This document shows positions 44,770 to 55,444 of a stretch of 64,000 bases of DNA, one piece after another (positions within the stretch are counted from its first letter, which is position 1; each line of letters starts with the position of its first letter). Source of the stretch: Onchidella celtica (taxonomy: Eukaryota; Mollusca; Gastropoda; Systellommatophora; Onchidiidae). Below the pieces are notes generated by a model. That model was not told the DNA's origin and ran no database searches. It saw nothing but the letters and a program-made list of their open reading frames with translations. Position numbers and translations under genes: made by a program. Location: contig OZ007583.1 of assembly GCA_963931925.1 (NCBI GenBank), positions 10,801,872 through 10,865,871 on the forward strand, written 5' to 3'.

Positions 44770-44906
44770 GCGTTTACTAACTGCACTTAAATAAGAAGGG
44801 GTGGGGGGGGGTACAAAGTCAATTGTTTCCTCTTGACTGTTAATGATGACGACTGCTCTGTGCCAGATAAAGCTTGTCCTCTATTTTTAATATACCATTA
44901 TTTCAG

Positions 44907-44959
44907 AATGTGCAGATGGTAACATGAGTGTACCTCGAGCAGATGAATCTGTGGATAGG
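44907..44959 (+). CDS. CARD-GIMAP protein, coding exon 3 (linker)
   Basis: A 53-bp exon bounded by acceptor TTATTTCAG (44906) and donor AGG|GTATGT (44959/44960). It enters in phase 1 and leaves in phase 0, exactly what exons 2 and 4 need. It encodes an acidic hydrophilic linker (ECADGNMSVPRADESVDR) between the CARD and the GTPase. Too short to judge on its own; the support is the phase match and the splice signals. Confidence 0.55.
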
Positions 44960-45222
44960 GTATGTATGCCGCTCTAGATATGATTATTCTTACAAAATTT
45001 TACTTAGATACAGCCACGGCGAACTATTTCCAGGAACAGAATCATTCATCGGTCTGTCAGTTATTGAAAATTTGATTTTGTAATGTAGGCAAATGGACAT
45101 TTCCAGTAACAATGTGACAAAAATTACGATCTTCGCATTGTGCAGATATTTATGAGAGATTTTTAAATCACGTGTGTCTTATCCTCAAGAACTTACAAAT
45201 GTCACTATCTTCCCTAGTTTAA

Positions 45223-45340
<118 letters not shown>

Positions 45341-45660
45341 TTTCTCTCTCCCTCTTAAAAGCTTGATCCTGAAATATCCATGCGCTTTTAAAGAAAGCGT
45401 TTTAATTTCTCCGCACTTTTATTTAAAATCAGATAAAAGTGAAGGCATGCATGGTTTGAAATAATTAATGTGAAAAACAAATGTTTCATTTCAGTCAAAG
45501 GCAATCCTTTTCGCAGTTCTCATCAACATAATGTCAGTCTCCATTTCCTAGTCGTACTTATTATATTAACTTACATTATTATTAAGATATTGATATGTTG
45601 ATAAGAGTGTTTAAGTTATTTCAGTTCAGATTTATAGAATCTACGTTCATTGTTTTCCAG

Positions 45661-46881
45661 GCGACAGCAACCGACCGTTTGTTCAAAACTGACATCAATC
45701 TCCTTTTGATTGGGAAAACTGGTGCTGGAAAGAGTGCAACTGGAAATTCTATCTTGCTTAAAGACGCTTTTAAAAGTACCAGTAGTACAACATCTGTCAC
45801 CAATGACATTAACTATGATTATTCTGAACATGAAAATGTTCGAATTAAAATTGTTGACACACCAGGTGTCGCAGATACCAAAATGTCATTGATACAAAAC
45901 CGTTCACATTTGGCAGCGATAATGGCAAGAGCAATCATGGCCACCCCTGGTGGTTACCATGCATTTTTACTGGTTGTACCCTTTGGCCGACGGTTCACAA
46001 AGGAAGATGATGACAGTATCAAAATCCTCAAATGCATTTTTGGTTCCAGATTTATCAAGGATCATGCAATTCTCTTACTGACATATGGGGATCAATTTTC
46101 AGGAGATACATCAGCACTCCATAGGTGGTGTCAGGACCAGAAAGATACGTTTAACCAGCTGTATGAAGAATGTGACGGAAGGGTTATGATATTTGACAAC
46201 AAGACAGAATCAGAGGAAAATCGGGGTAAGCAGGTGGAAGATTTGTTGGAAATGGTTAAAACTCAGTTTTATTGCAAAAGGCGTTATGACAGTCGAATCT
46301 TCAGTGTGGCGAGCACCTATTTCAGTTGGATATTGCGTGGCCAGACTAAGAATGAAGAAATTGTGAGGGAACTTGGGATTATAACAGGTCATTTGACATG
46401 TGCCGACGTGAGTGAACATGTCAGTGCATCTCAGAGAATGGAGAAAGTAATGCAGTTACGCAAAGCGACAGAAGATAACGAAGCAGACATGCAGAAAGTA
46501 GTGGACGAAGTCTGGGCTTTAGCTCTGAAGAGAGATATTGCTGTAAAAGAATTTAAAGAGAAAGAGCGGGAAATCTGGGATCAATGGAAAAATGAGGAGC
46601 AGCAGTTTGAGGAGCAGTGGAAGAAGAATAGTGATGCAGCTGATGTCGTCAGCCATTCTAGGCTGTTAGTAGAGAAAACGGACGAACTGAGGCGAAAACG
46701 TGATGAGGGAATAGAAAACCTTCGAAAGAAATGCAAAGAGCAGTTGTGCAGAGATAACGTTGGCTTATTAGGGTCATATGAGCATTTTAAGAAGACACAG
46801 TTGCGTACCCACTCGGTTCAATTTGCTGTGGGCACTTTGGCTAACATTCTTAGGTCTGTACTCGACATGTATTTCCTATAA
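45661..46881 (+). CDS. CARD-GIMAP protein, coding exon 4 (AIG1/GIMAP GTPase and coiled coil)
   Basis: 406 codons plus TAA, opened by acceptor TGTTTTCCAG (45660). The frame is also open 22 codons upstream to an ATG at 45595, but that lies in the intron. GTPase motifs by exon residue: G1 GKTGAGKS (18-25), a Thr/Ser-rich switch I (39-47), G3 DTPG (66-69), the AIG1 hydrophobic box GYHAFLLVVPFGRRF (98-112), G4 TYGD (141-144) and a G5-like DNKT (179-182). Residues about 250-375 are a charged coiled coil (EKEREIWDQWKNEEQQFEEQ). GIMAPs are membrane-associated, oligomerising GTPases linked to lymphocyte survival and, in molluscs, to immune response. It is a single-exon GTPase, as is usual for the family. 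Confidence 0.9.
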   Translation, partial: ATATDRLFKTDINLLLIGKTGAGKSATGNSILLKDAFKSTSSTTSVTNDINYDYSEHENVRIKIVDTPGVADTKMSLIQNRSHLAAIMARAIMATPGGYHAFLLVVPFGRRFTKEDDDSIKILKCIFGSRFIKDHAILLLTYGDQFSGDTSALHRWCQDQKDTFNQLYEECDGRVMIFDNKTESEENRGKQVEDLLEMVKTQFYCKRRYDSRIFSVASTYFSWILRGQTKNEEIVRELGIITGHLTCADVSEHVSASQRMEKVMQLRKATEDNEADMQKVVDEVWALALKRDIAVKEFKEKEREIWDQWKNEEQQFEEQWKKNSDAADVVSHSRLLVEKTDELRRKRDEGIENLRKKCKEQLCRDNVGLLGSYEHFKKTQLRTHSVQFAVGTLANILRSVLDMYFL

Positions 46882-48500
46882 CATGTTTGTGTTGAGGTCT
46901 GGGCATTTTTTTGTTCATAGTCCCTAAGGTTCACATTAAGCTCTATGCATATTTTATTTTTTGAAAGTTTATATAATGCCAACAAGATTATTATTTATAC
47001 TAGTCTATCCGGGCAAGAGATATTTTGCAATTTTTTTTTTGTATCAAGCCCAGCTAGATCTAGGCTAGGTCCCATTATTAACGGCATTTGGATTCGATGC
47101 AAAGACTAATGACTAATAGATCTTGTTTTTTTTAATATCACCATTCTTTGCAGAATACACAGATGTGATTACATTGATTTTCGACCACCAATATGTAAAG
47201 AGAGGTCAAGGGCGAAATTTCCGACCACGCTTTTTGATTCTATTCGAGGAAGATATGTTTTTATATTTGCGATTCAAAAAACTCTTAATAAATAATAATG
47301 TATCAAGGACCAATTTGTGTCCGAAATGAATGTGCCCACGTAAGTTATCGTCAAAAAACTGAGACAGTACACCAAGTTCCATAATTTTTTATCATGTAGT
47401 CACGAAGTTTTAGGTGATTGCACATTCCCCCTCTGGCTCCATTGTATTAAGGTTCCTGAAATGTAACACCGTGCCTACCGTCCAACATTGTGAACTTTCG
47501 CTTACTTAAAAAAATAACTAAATAAATTCTCAGTGCGGGTTAAAAATGGAACAGTCATCTTAATCCAGATTGTGATGAGCACTGCGCTCTTAAAATAAAC
47601 GTAAACAATGTATACTGTATATCTCCCACACTTTGGAACAGAGAGAGAGGGGCAAGTATATGGCCTTTTTAGACTTGTCAGAATATTTTAAAACTCAGTA
47701 GTCTGTTAATACAAGACTGTCAATTCACATGCAACATTTTAAAAAGACATGTAAATAAATGAAAAAATGATTCCCGAAAAACATTTTTTTCTTATGAAAT
47801 ACATGTAGACTATACGTACAAGAGTCTTAGTACTGTTTGATGAGTTTGCGAGTGCTCACTTGCTCTAAATTGGGAGGGGGGCGGGCGGGTCCACAAATCA
47901 AAACTAGGCTTCAAAATATCGATATCGAGATTTTATATATTTCTGTTAGTTTTTCCATTTAGGAATACTAACCACAATATGTTAAAATCGGGCAAAAAGA
48001 AAACGTATGTTGCGAAATCCTGCGTGAGAAACCAAACCCAAACGATACAAAGCAAACTAAAGAGAAGACAGAAAATGTTCGAATGTTCGGCTTTCGCCTT
48101 TATCAAGCCACAGTTTTTCTGTGGTTTTTATAACCATAATGTGCCAATTTCGAATGCGTTTAACCCTGAAGTAATCCATTTTAGTGAGGTCGAGGCCAAG
48201 AAAAAGTCACACGAATCATGCCATTAGGCCTCAAAAATTTTCCCAAATAACATCTCAGGACGGCACCAAAACCATGAGTTTTACTTGGTATCGAGACCTT
48301 TATTTATATATGGCCCGCATGTCAAGGTAATAATATGTCTGAGACATCTCATTCCCGTCTCTACAAGCATAGTTACAATATCACTATACTGTCGACACTG
48401 CCATAGTAAAACCTAATAGGCTCCATGTCACCCCCGACCTTCACCTCGTTTCTATTTCACTAATTGGTCGACCGTAAACGGAGCTATAAACTGAGGCTTC
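46882..48500. other. 3' flank of the CARD-GIMAP gene
   Basis: Candidate polyadenylation signals AATAAA occur at about 47287 and 47522. Poly-T lies near 47029. It includes the dispersed repeat 47050-47480. No further gene is recognised; 47979-48227 is an open frame of 82 codons without features. Confidence 0.45.
47050..47480 (+). repeat. Dispersed ~400-bp repeat, copy 2
   Basis: Direct-orientation relative of 29385-29790. Shared blocks include CTAGATCTAGGCTA, ATACACAGATGTGATTA and CAGTACACCAAGTT. It lies about 170 bp downstream of the GIMAP stop codon. Confidence 0.65.
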
Positions 48501-48750
48501 TCATTGGCTGGGACGAAGGTCATGCCCTCCATATTCAGCAGACTTAGATTGTGGCCTACATAATAGTATAAAAATTACAGTGTCAGCTGACTGGACAGTG
48601 CTTTTGTTTCAAGTTTTTGTCTTTATAACGCTGCAATAAGACATGGAATTTGTTGCCGTTTGTAAAAGATGCCCAAGCAGAAAGTCACTTTGCTTACCAT
48701 GCAGTTGCAAAGAGTCAGACAAGGGATCTCAAGAAGGTGTGGACCAGTAA
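48500..48750 (+). other. Possible small gene: TATA-driven Cys-rich 35-codon frame
   Basis: ATTGG (reverse CCAAT) at about 48502 and TATAAAAA at 48567-48574 precede ATG 48643. The frame encodes 35 residues to TAA 48748 with CKRCPSRKSLCLPCSC, five Cys within 16 residues. It may be a first exon, a micropeptide or a transposon tail. Family unknown. Confidence 0.22.
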
Positions 48751-48825
48751 CAGAAGAAGAGTGCTGATTATGTTACATTGTTTTTATTGTGGATAACTGT
48801 GTCAGCACAAAAGCGATTGGTCTGG

Positions 48826-49214
48826 ATTAGTTGACAGTTAAGAAAATTAATTTTATAATTTTTGAAACTGTCATTTAGGCTGTAGATTCGAGCAAAAAAT
48901 GGGTCAAAATTGTACCACAATGAATTACCCCCGCCACTATTTTTTTTATAATAAGATTGAAAAAGACATAATTATGAGGAGTTTGAAATAAATCCAGTAG
49001 ACTTTGGCGAAGCCTTTCTATATTGGAGTGGACACTTCTTGAGGACCCAAAATCCAAGATGGCGGCATTTCCCGACAAGCATCTTATTATAAAAAAAAAA
49101 ATAGTGGCGGGAGTAATTCATTATCGTGCACGTTTGGCCCATTTTTTGTTCGACGCTGCAGCCTAAATGACAGTTTCAAAAATTATATATTAATTTTCTT
49201 TAGTGTCAACTAAT
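48826..49214. mobile_element. Fold-back element with ~130-bp TIRs
   Basis: 48826-48957 and the reverse complement of 49085-49214 match almost throughout: ATTAGTTGACA, AAGAAAATTAAT, ATAATTTTTGAAACTGTCATTTAGGC, CAAAAAATGGG, AATGAATTAC and CGCCACTATTTTTT. A ~125-bp unique spacer separates them. Transcripts would form one long hairpin. Non-coding. Confidence 0.85.
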
Positions 49215-49310
49215 TCAGCCGTGCGCACAATGTCCCTATCAGAAATGAGTACGTAAATGCTCATGTGCACATGGGATCTGTAGTAAGACTGTTGAATATG
49301 GGAAGCTTTG

Positions 49311-49315
<5 letters not shown>

Positions 49316-49349
<34 letters not shown>
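49316..49349. repeat. (GA)n microsatellite
   Basis: Sixteen or so GA units. Confidence 0.95.
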
Positions 49350-50380
49350 TAGGCAGAGCGGTGGGTTCAGAGGTTTATCCTGGATAATGCCGCGAACTTC
49401 ATCTAGTATAGCAAAAAAAGTGTTTACATTTTTCTACTAACTAGGACATCCTGAATTTTATTATAATAGCTAAAATTGATAATTTCTTACAATAACAAAA
49501 ATCACCTTTAAGACCCCCCTCCCTCCCCTTAAGAATTTGGATTATTTCCCTTATTTTCTTTGGAAGTTTGTGACATTGAATTGATATTTAACAAGTACGA
49601 AACTTTGTTTAATCGAGACCTGAGGTTTGCTAAAAATAATGTGAATTTCAGTGAAATGTTCCACTCTCCACTTTGCAACAGTATCAATTGAAATATGGAC
49701 AAAGAAAAGCGGACCGAGCGGAAAAAGATGTGGAAAGAAAATAGGAATTCAAAACTTGTAATAAACTGCATTCAAACTTAACAGTTTGGAAGTAACTGAA
49801 AATAAGACGGCTGGGCTGATTTTCAAGACGCGTGTAAGTATCAGCTTTACATTATTCAGGTGCCGAAAATACGTTATTGTTTTAAAGCTGCTATATTAGT
49901 ACATTGTTTGGTGGCACGGCTCCTTGCAATGCCAATCGCCGGAGCGATACGATAATCTAATTTTGAAATATACGCGGCGGTGGCACATTTCTTTATCAGC
50001 TTCTAATGGAATAAAAGACAATATAGGACCAATTTTCCCTCACCTAAAAAGTCAAAGATCTTTGCAAAGGACTTCTGACGACTAAAACTGAGATTCTGAA
50101 TCTAGATTTTACACAAAGATTGTTCACCTGTTATCACCCAAACAACTTTTTAATATGACACCTTTTTGCTTGATTCCTGGGATTTCTACAACTTTTCTTG
50201 TTTTTTCATTTCCAAAACTATTACAGACATACACTCTGAGGGGGTCTGGTGACCGGACCAAGTTGCTTTTTATATACGGTACCATAAAAGTGCCGATCTT
50301 TTTGTTGTTGTTGATAATGGGCATGCTTTTTTAGTGTAATGTGAAAAAAAATGATTTTAATTCTTTAGTATATATATAAT
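49350..50380. other. Intergenic, nothing recognised
   Basis: AT-rich with short frames only. Confidence 0.5.
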
Positions 50381-50384
50381 TATC

Positions 50385-52085
50385 TTTTTTTATGCTATAC
50401 CCCAATATTGATTTTTCTTATCTTGCTTGATTCTAAATGTTTTTTTCTTCATTATTATGATCAAGCTTCGGCAATAGAAATTAGTTAACATTCTCGATGA
50501 AAATCAATACAGCTCGAAAATTTTAGTCATATCTTAATCCCTAATCTAATGCTTTCGCATACCATTTATGGTTCAGATAATTTATAATAATTTTTAAACC
50601 GGTGGCTTTAGATACTTGTTGTTTATAGTTTACCGTAACACAATTCGAAAGCATGCATTCTTGTAAATAAAAATCATGTTTGTAGATGGTGAGAAAGTCA
50701 TTACCGCTGTAATTTTCCAGTGTCATTTAATGTTGTATGTCTGGAACCTGTTTGAAGGTTTCAAAGACAAATAAGCAGTAGCGGCACGAGTCTATTATTG
50801 TACGGAAACTGTCACATAATCATATGATTTATGTTCATGTTACCTTTTCACCTTTTCTCCTTTAATCATCCCAAGTTTTCCTAAAGTTTACATTATATGT
50901 TGCAAGTTAATCATAATTATTGTTTACATTATGGACTTGTGACAAATCACATGATTACATTTAAAAACAAAAAAACGATGTACTGACATGTTGTGCACAA
51001 ACTGAATTTGCATTGGTTACCATTAACTGTTGCATCTTTTTATGCACAATATTACCGGGAAACTGGGTAATTTCAATTTCTTGTGGTACAATCTTTAATG
51101 CCCGTTCATTAATTTCAGAAATTGTGATTTTATCAAAGTAATTTACATATCATACATGCTACTTTTTGTTGTTGTTATTTGCTATATTCAGGATAGTTTA
51201 TTCTGCTGGATCGAGATGGTTCGGTGATTGTCATAGATTTTTATTTACCCAACTGTGTTATTTCATGATGATAGTGATCATGTTTTGTGTATTAAATGTT
51301 TGAATATTTTTTGTTCATCATTTATTTTGTCTTGTTATACTTTTTCACGATACAAATATTTTCATATCAATGCTTTGCAACACAGAAATTGGTTAACATT
51401 CTTGATACAGTTCATTACAACCTCTTCATTTTGTGGTTGTTAACCCCTCATACAGACTCCCCACACTAAATGTATTTAGGATTTATAATTTATAATATAT
51501 TATATTAAAATGGTATTGTGACTTTAGACCATACAACCTAATTTGATATTTGGTAGTAGAATATTTTAGAAAAATTATTACAAGGGCCCCTTTGGGTTTT
51601 ATGTGTTTTATTTGAAGGGTGGGCCGTTTGTCAACTTTATGTCAACCATATGACGCTGAGAAGCTGGCCAGAAGTAAGTAGTAAGTATCAAAGACTTATG
51701 CAAACATTGTGTTTGAGAAGAACAATATAGCATTTCTCCAAGCTAACAGTTCCTTGATTCTAGTGCTGACACAATATTACATTATTCTATTCATTCCAAT
51801 ACTGTGTCAATGAGCTCATGTGTCAATCACTTTGTTGTTGATAGTGTTTCAAAATTCATTGTTGTTTTATAATATTACAAATCGTTTCAGTGTAATTTAT
51901 GTTCACCTTAAGACCTGTTAGTAATTCTCTTAAAAATGCAAGTTTATAAAATGATTTTCTGTAATGTATTTGTGACAAAGCACATAATAACATGCACTAT
52001 TTGACCATAGAAAACAGCGCAATATTGATATTCTTTTCTTTAGACTGATTTTGCATTAGGTTACTTTAATAATGGGATCATATGG
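50385..52085. repeat. Old tandem duplication, period about 0.9-1.0 kb
   Basis: Ordered similarities: AGAAATTAGTTAACATTCTCGA at ~50480 and AGAAATTGGTTAACATTCTTGA at ~51385; TTGTGACAAATCACAT at 50938 and TTGTGACAAAGCACAT at ~51970; ACTGAATTTGCATTGG at 51000 and ACTGATTTTGCATTAGG at 52045. The spacing grows from 0.9 to 1.03 kb, so indels accumulated. No gene is seen in either unit. Confidence 0.5.
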
Positions 52086-52190
52086 GTACACTTTATCATT
52101 AAGAGTATTCTTGGCATATTGAGTTATTCTATTTTCTAAGTTCGTCTGTATTCATGTTCTTAAATAAAAGGACACGGGAAGGTCCTGTGT

Positions 52191-52655
52191 TTGGCTACGC
52201 ATCCACTGAGGGTAATCTCTCATGCTGCCCAATCAAAACGCATCAGATTTGGACCCATTAAAGTCGACTTAACCATTCCATTTTTGGGTAGACTTTGGCT
52301 GCATGCAGCCCTTATTTTCTCCTGGTTCTTAGTTTTGACCATCTGTTTTGAAATACATTTTTTTTTCTTGCTAGTGGCTGTTGTTAGGGGTTCCTTATGT
52401 AATTATAAGCCGAATAGAAACAATACTCAGTTGTGTACACTATTCAGCTATGGCTTTTACTGTGAAACACCACCACTCCCCAACAGCAGCCATAATGAAT
52501 ATTTAACAGATTTTCAAGTTGGTGCACATTTCCCTAACAGGAACGGCGTGCGTGGTCCACTAATTCGCATGGGAAACCGTAAACGGGAGGGGAGAAAGGA
52601 TCGGGAGAGGAAGAGAGGTGGGGGGAGGGAGGGGGTAGAGGGTGTGCGGAAGTAG
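52191..52655 (+). other. 154-codon orphan frame overlapping a MITE fragment
   Basis: The frame has a hydrophobic stretch (LHAALIFSWFLVLTICFEIH) and a low-complexity Arg/Gly tail from a GGGAGG-rich tract. Its middle (52365-52490) is related to the interior of the MITE at 7393-8077 (TGGCTGTTGTTAGGGG, CTCAGTTGTGTACACT). It is therefore probably not a host gene. Confidence 0.45.
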
Positions 52656-55370
52656 GTATATCCCGGGCAAAGCTGGAGGGAGGTGGGGGGGGGGCAATCA
52701 TGAACTGCCTAATTGCCATATTAACAGCGAAACTGTATTACTATCTGGTGGTATACATTTGTTTTTGACACTGTGTATTTGACCTTAGCTGTAGTCGCTG
52801 TAGTGTTAATGTTCTTACCAAGTTCGTACTTTGCTTTTTTACGTTTACCTTGCTTTTTAAATGCTACATGGTGTTTACAATTACTTATTATTATTATTAT
52901 TATTAAATTTATATATTATGTAAACCTGCTGGAGACACGTTAATGGGACAATTCCAGAAGACCATGGCGATTGCTACTACTGGGACATTTGGCCTAGGTA
53001 TCGATGGCAGTGACCATTAGAATTAGCAGCATGCCACTAAGCCATCTTCTGCGACTGTTCTCATTTCATCATTATGAATGCACTGGCTTGAAAGAGTCGC
53101 CTCCGCTAACTCCGGCTTGAGATTTTGTATACTGAACCAGCACTCTCCCACACAGTTTTAATGACAGTAGGGACCTACCACTCTCACTGGTGGATTGTTT
53201 CCAGCTGATTGACACCTTTCTACAGCTGTTCTCTCTCCCTAATTCATGGCGATATAAACTGGTGCTGGTGGCTTGAAAACGACACCATTTTGCAACTTGA
53301 AATCAACATCACAAAAGCTAAAACTGGAATTGGGAAAATCAAGAAAAGAAGCTCCAGAAGCATGATCCAGATTGCAGAACGTACATCAATCCCCTCTCCC
53401 ATCAAAACAAGTATAATACTTATAATAATTTTCGTTTAAAGTTCCTAACATTCAATGTTTTAATATTTCATTTTCGAGCTCTTTAATTTTTACAGTAAAT
53501 TCATTTGTCTGGTCGGTTTGAACTTCTCCAATCCAGTGGTCAAGCATGATATACTTACATCACCAGCGTTGATGCAGGCCATTCTAGCATTGTTTACTGA
53601 AAAAGAAACCTTTATGACATATTTCAGTTCCTTGTTTTCTCTCTTGACATCTAGTGCTGTCCCCAGCTTTTGTCGTGATTGCGTGCGATTGTGTTTGACA
53701 ATGTTTCAGTGAGTTTATGGCCACTGGTTCCCCCCCCCCCCCCGCCCTTTGTTTTTTCTTTACGTTAAACATATAATCACACTTTTGGTTTGTAATAGAT
53801 AGTTCAGCGCTATATAAGCAGAGCTCATATTATTATTTGTCATTTGTACAGAGATGGGTTATTTGTGTTAAGGAAATGTGTGGATCTCTTCGATGTCTCA
53901 ATTCAGTCGGTACTTTCTTTATAAAAACGTTAAATTTTCATCTTTATAACTGGAAATGAAACAAGTCTCATTTTGCTATAGTTTACACGAAACCTGCAAC
54001 TGAAATTTTACATCATGTTTGTTGTTACTTTTGAAAACGTCGTATCTCAAAATCATTCATGGTGGAACAATAACCCCCTCATATAATTTTATCATTTTCA
54101 GCGTATTTTACAGTAAATACAAAATTATATTATTATATTTATTATTATGTTATAGTAGCCTACACACAGTTTATGTGACCGCCATTTTACCGCTTAATTA
54201 TACACATGGGACTGCTAGATATGGAATATCGGTATATACATTCTATTATTCATTACTTTTCAGCTTAAAGCATTTTATCATATTCTGAAATAGCACAGTG
54301 TACTTAATCCGATTAAAAAAATTGTATGGACATTCAATTGTCCTCAGAATCGGTCTCTACGGACATCATTAAAATAGTCTGTTCGGTTTCCCACCATGTT
54401 GCCGGTTTCGTCTCAATTGCTTGATTGGATGTCCACCATAGAACAATTAGGGTCTGTTCCCTGTGAATCAATAATGAATACTACGTTAAGTGATTAAGAA
54501 TAATATTCATAATAAATATGTCACGCCCCATAACATTCGTCTGGGTGCCCACCCAGTAATGCCTGTTTGTTGAATTATTAAGTTAAGGTTAGATCTGGGG
54601 TGGTCACTTTGCAGAACAAATACTTTTTTCTTTTGTGTGAGTATTATGGACAATCAAAAACTTTTTACAGAGTGAGAAAATAACGTTTGTTACAAAACAT
54701 TCATTTTGGGCCTCGCCCAGTATTTCATGTGTTGTATCATCAAGTTCAGGTCCGAGATAACAATTAATTTTGTAGAAGCAAGACTTTGTTTACTCCACCA
54801 TTACGGGATTTCAAGAAAGAAGGACATTAAAGGATTTAGAAACAATTGCAGTGAAATAATTATATCGGGTGTTAGTTTAACCTATACCTGGCCCGTTTAC
54901 TGTATACCTTGGGTAAAAACTGTTCACATCTTGTTGTGCAAATGAAGGTAAACAAGGGAAAAAAACAAAAAACTGAAAAGCAAATATCTTTCAGATAAAA
55001 ATAGCATCATTAAGCATCATTTTCTTATGAATTCAGTATTGAAAGTAATCAGTCTCCGAACTGTAAGGAAGGCTAGCATTTCAGCATCGAATCAACGAAA
55101 GAAAAAATGTAGAACTGTTCTATTGCCATGAGATGTAAGTTAATGTCCTCAGCTATATCATTATTTCCTCTGATGTCCTGTTACTGAGTATAATTTATTA
55201 TATCTGCTTCAATAAACTAGGGCTTGTCGCTTCAGGTGGATTGTTGGATTTCAATGTATCTGTTTGTAAACGTTAATGTTTGCAACTTCAGAACACCTAA
55301 CTACAAAATGATGATGATGATAATGGTGATGATGATACATTTGTCGTTTCCAAAGAGATATCTCTTTTTC
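52656..55370. other. Intergenic, nothing recognised
   Basis: Poly-G (52684), an ATT microsatellite (52886-52906) and poly-C (53731-53747). Several short frames without motifs. Confidence 0.45.
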
Positions 55371-55386
55371 CCTCTCTATCTCTCTC

Positions 55387-55442
<56 letters not shown>
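55371..55442. repeat. (TC)n microsatellite
   Basis: About 70 bp of TC repeats. Confidence 0.95.

Positions 55443-55444
<2 letters not shown>

Larger units (their letters stand above)
32857..44906 (+). other. Intron 2 of the CARD-GIMAP gene (transposon-filled)
   Basis: 12,050 bp between a phase-1 donor and a phase-1 acceptor. It contains a pogo-like element, a LINE interrupted by an LTR-like repeat, a second LINE fragment and a MITE, listed separately. Additional small exons of 3n length could hide here, because entering and leaving phases are equal. Confidence 0.5.

Noticed and set aside
45595..45660. Upstream ATG giving 22 extra residues to the GIMAP frame
   Set aside because: A strong acceptor (TGTTTTCCAG) lies at 45660 and a phase-matched upstream exon exists, so this stretch is intronic.
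52191..52655. 154-codon frame as a membrane protein gene
   Set aside because: It overlaps a MITE-related segment and ends in low-complexity GGGAGG. No splice or family support.
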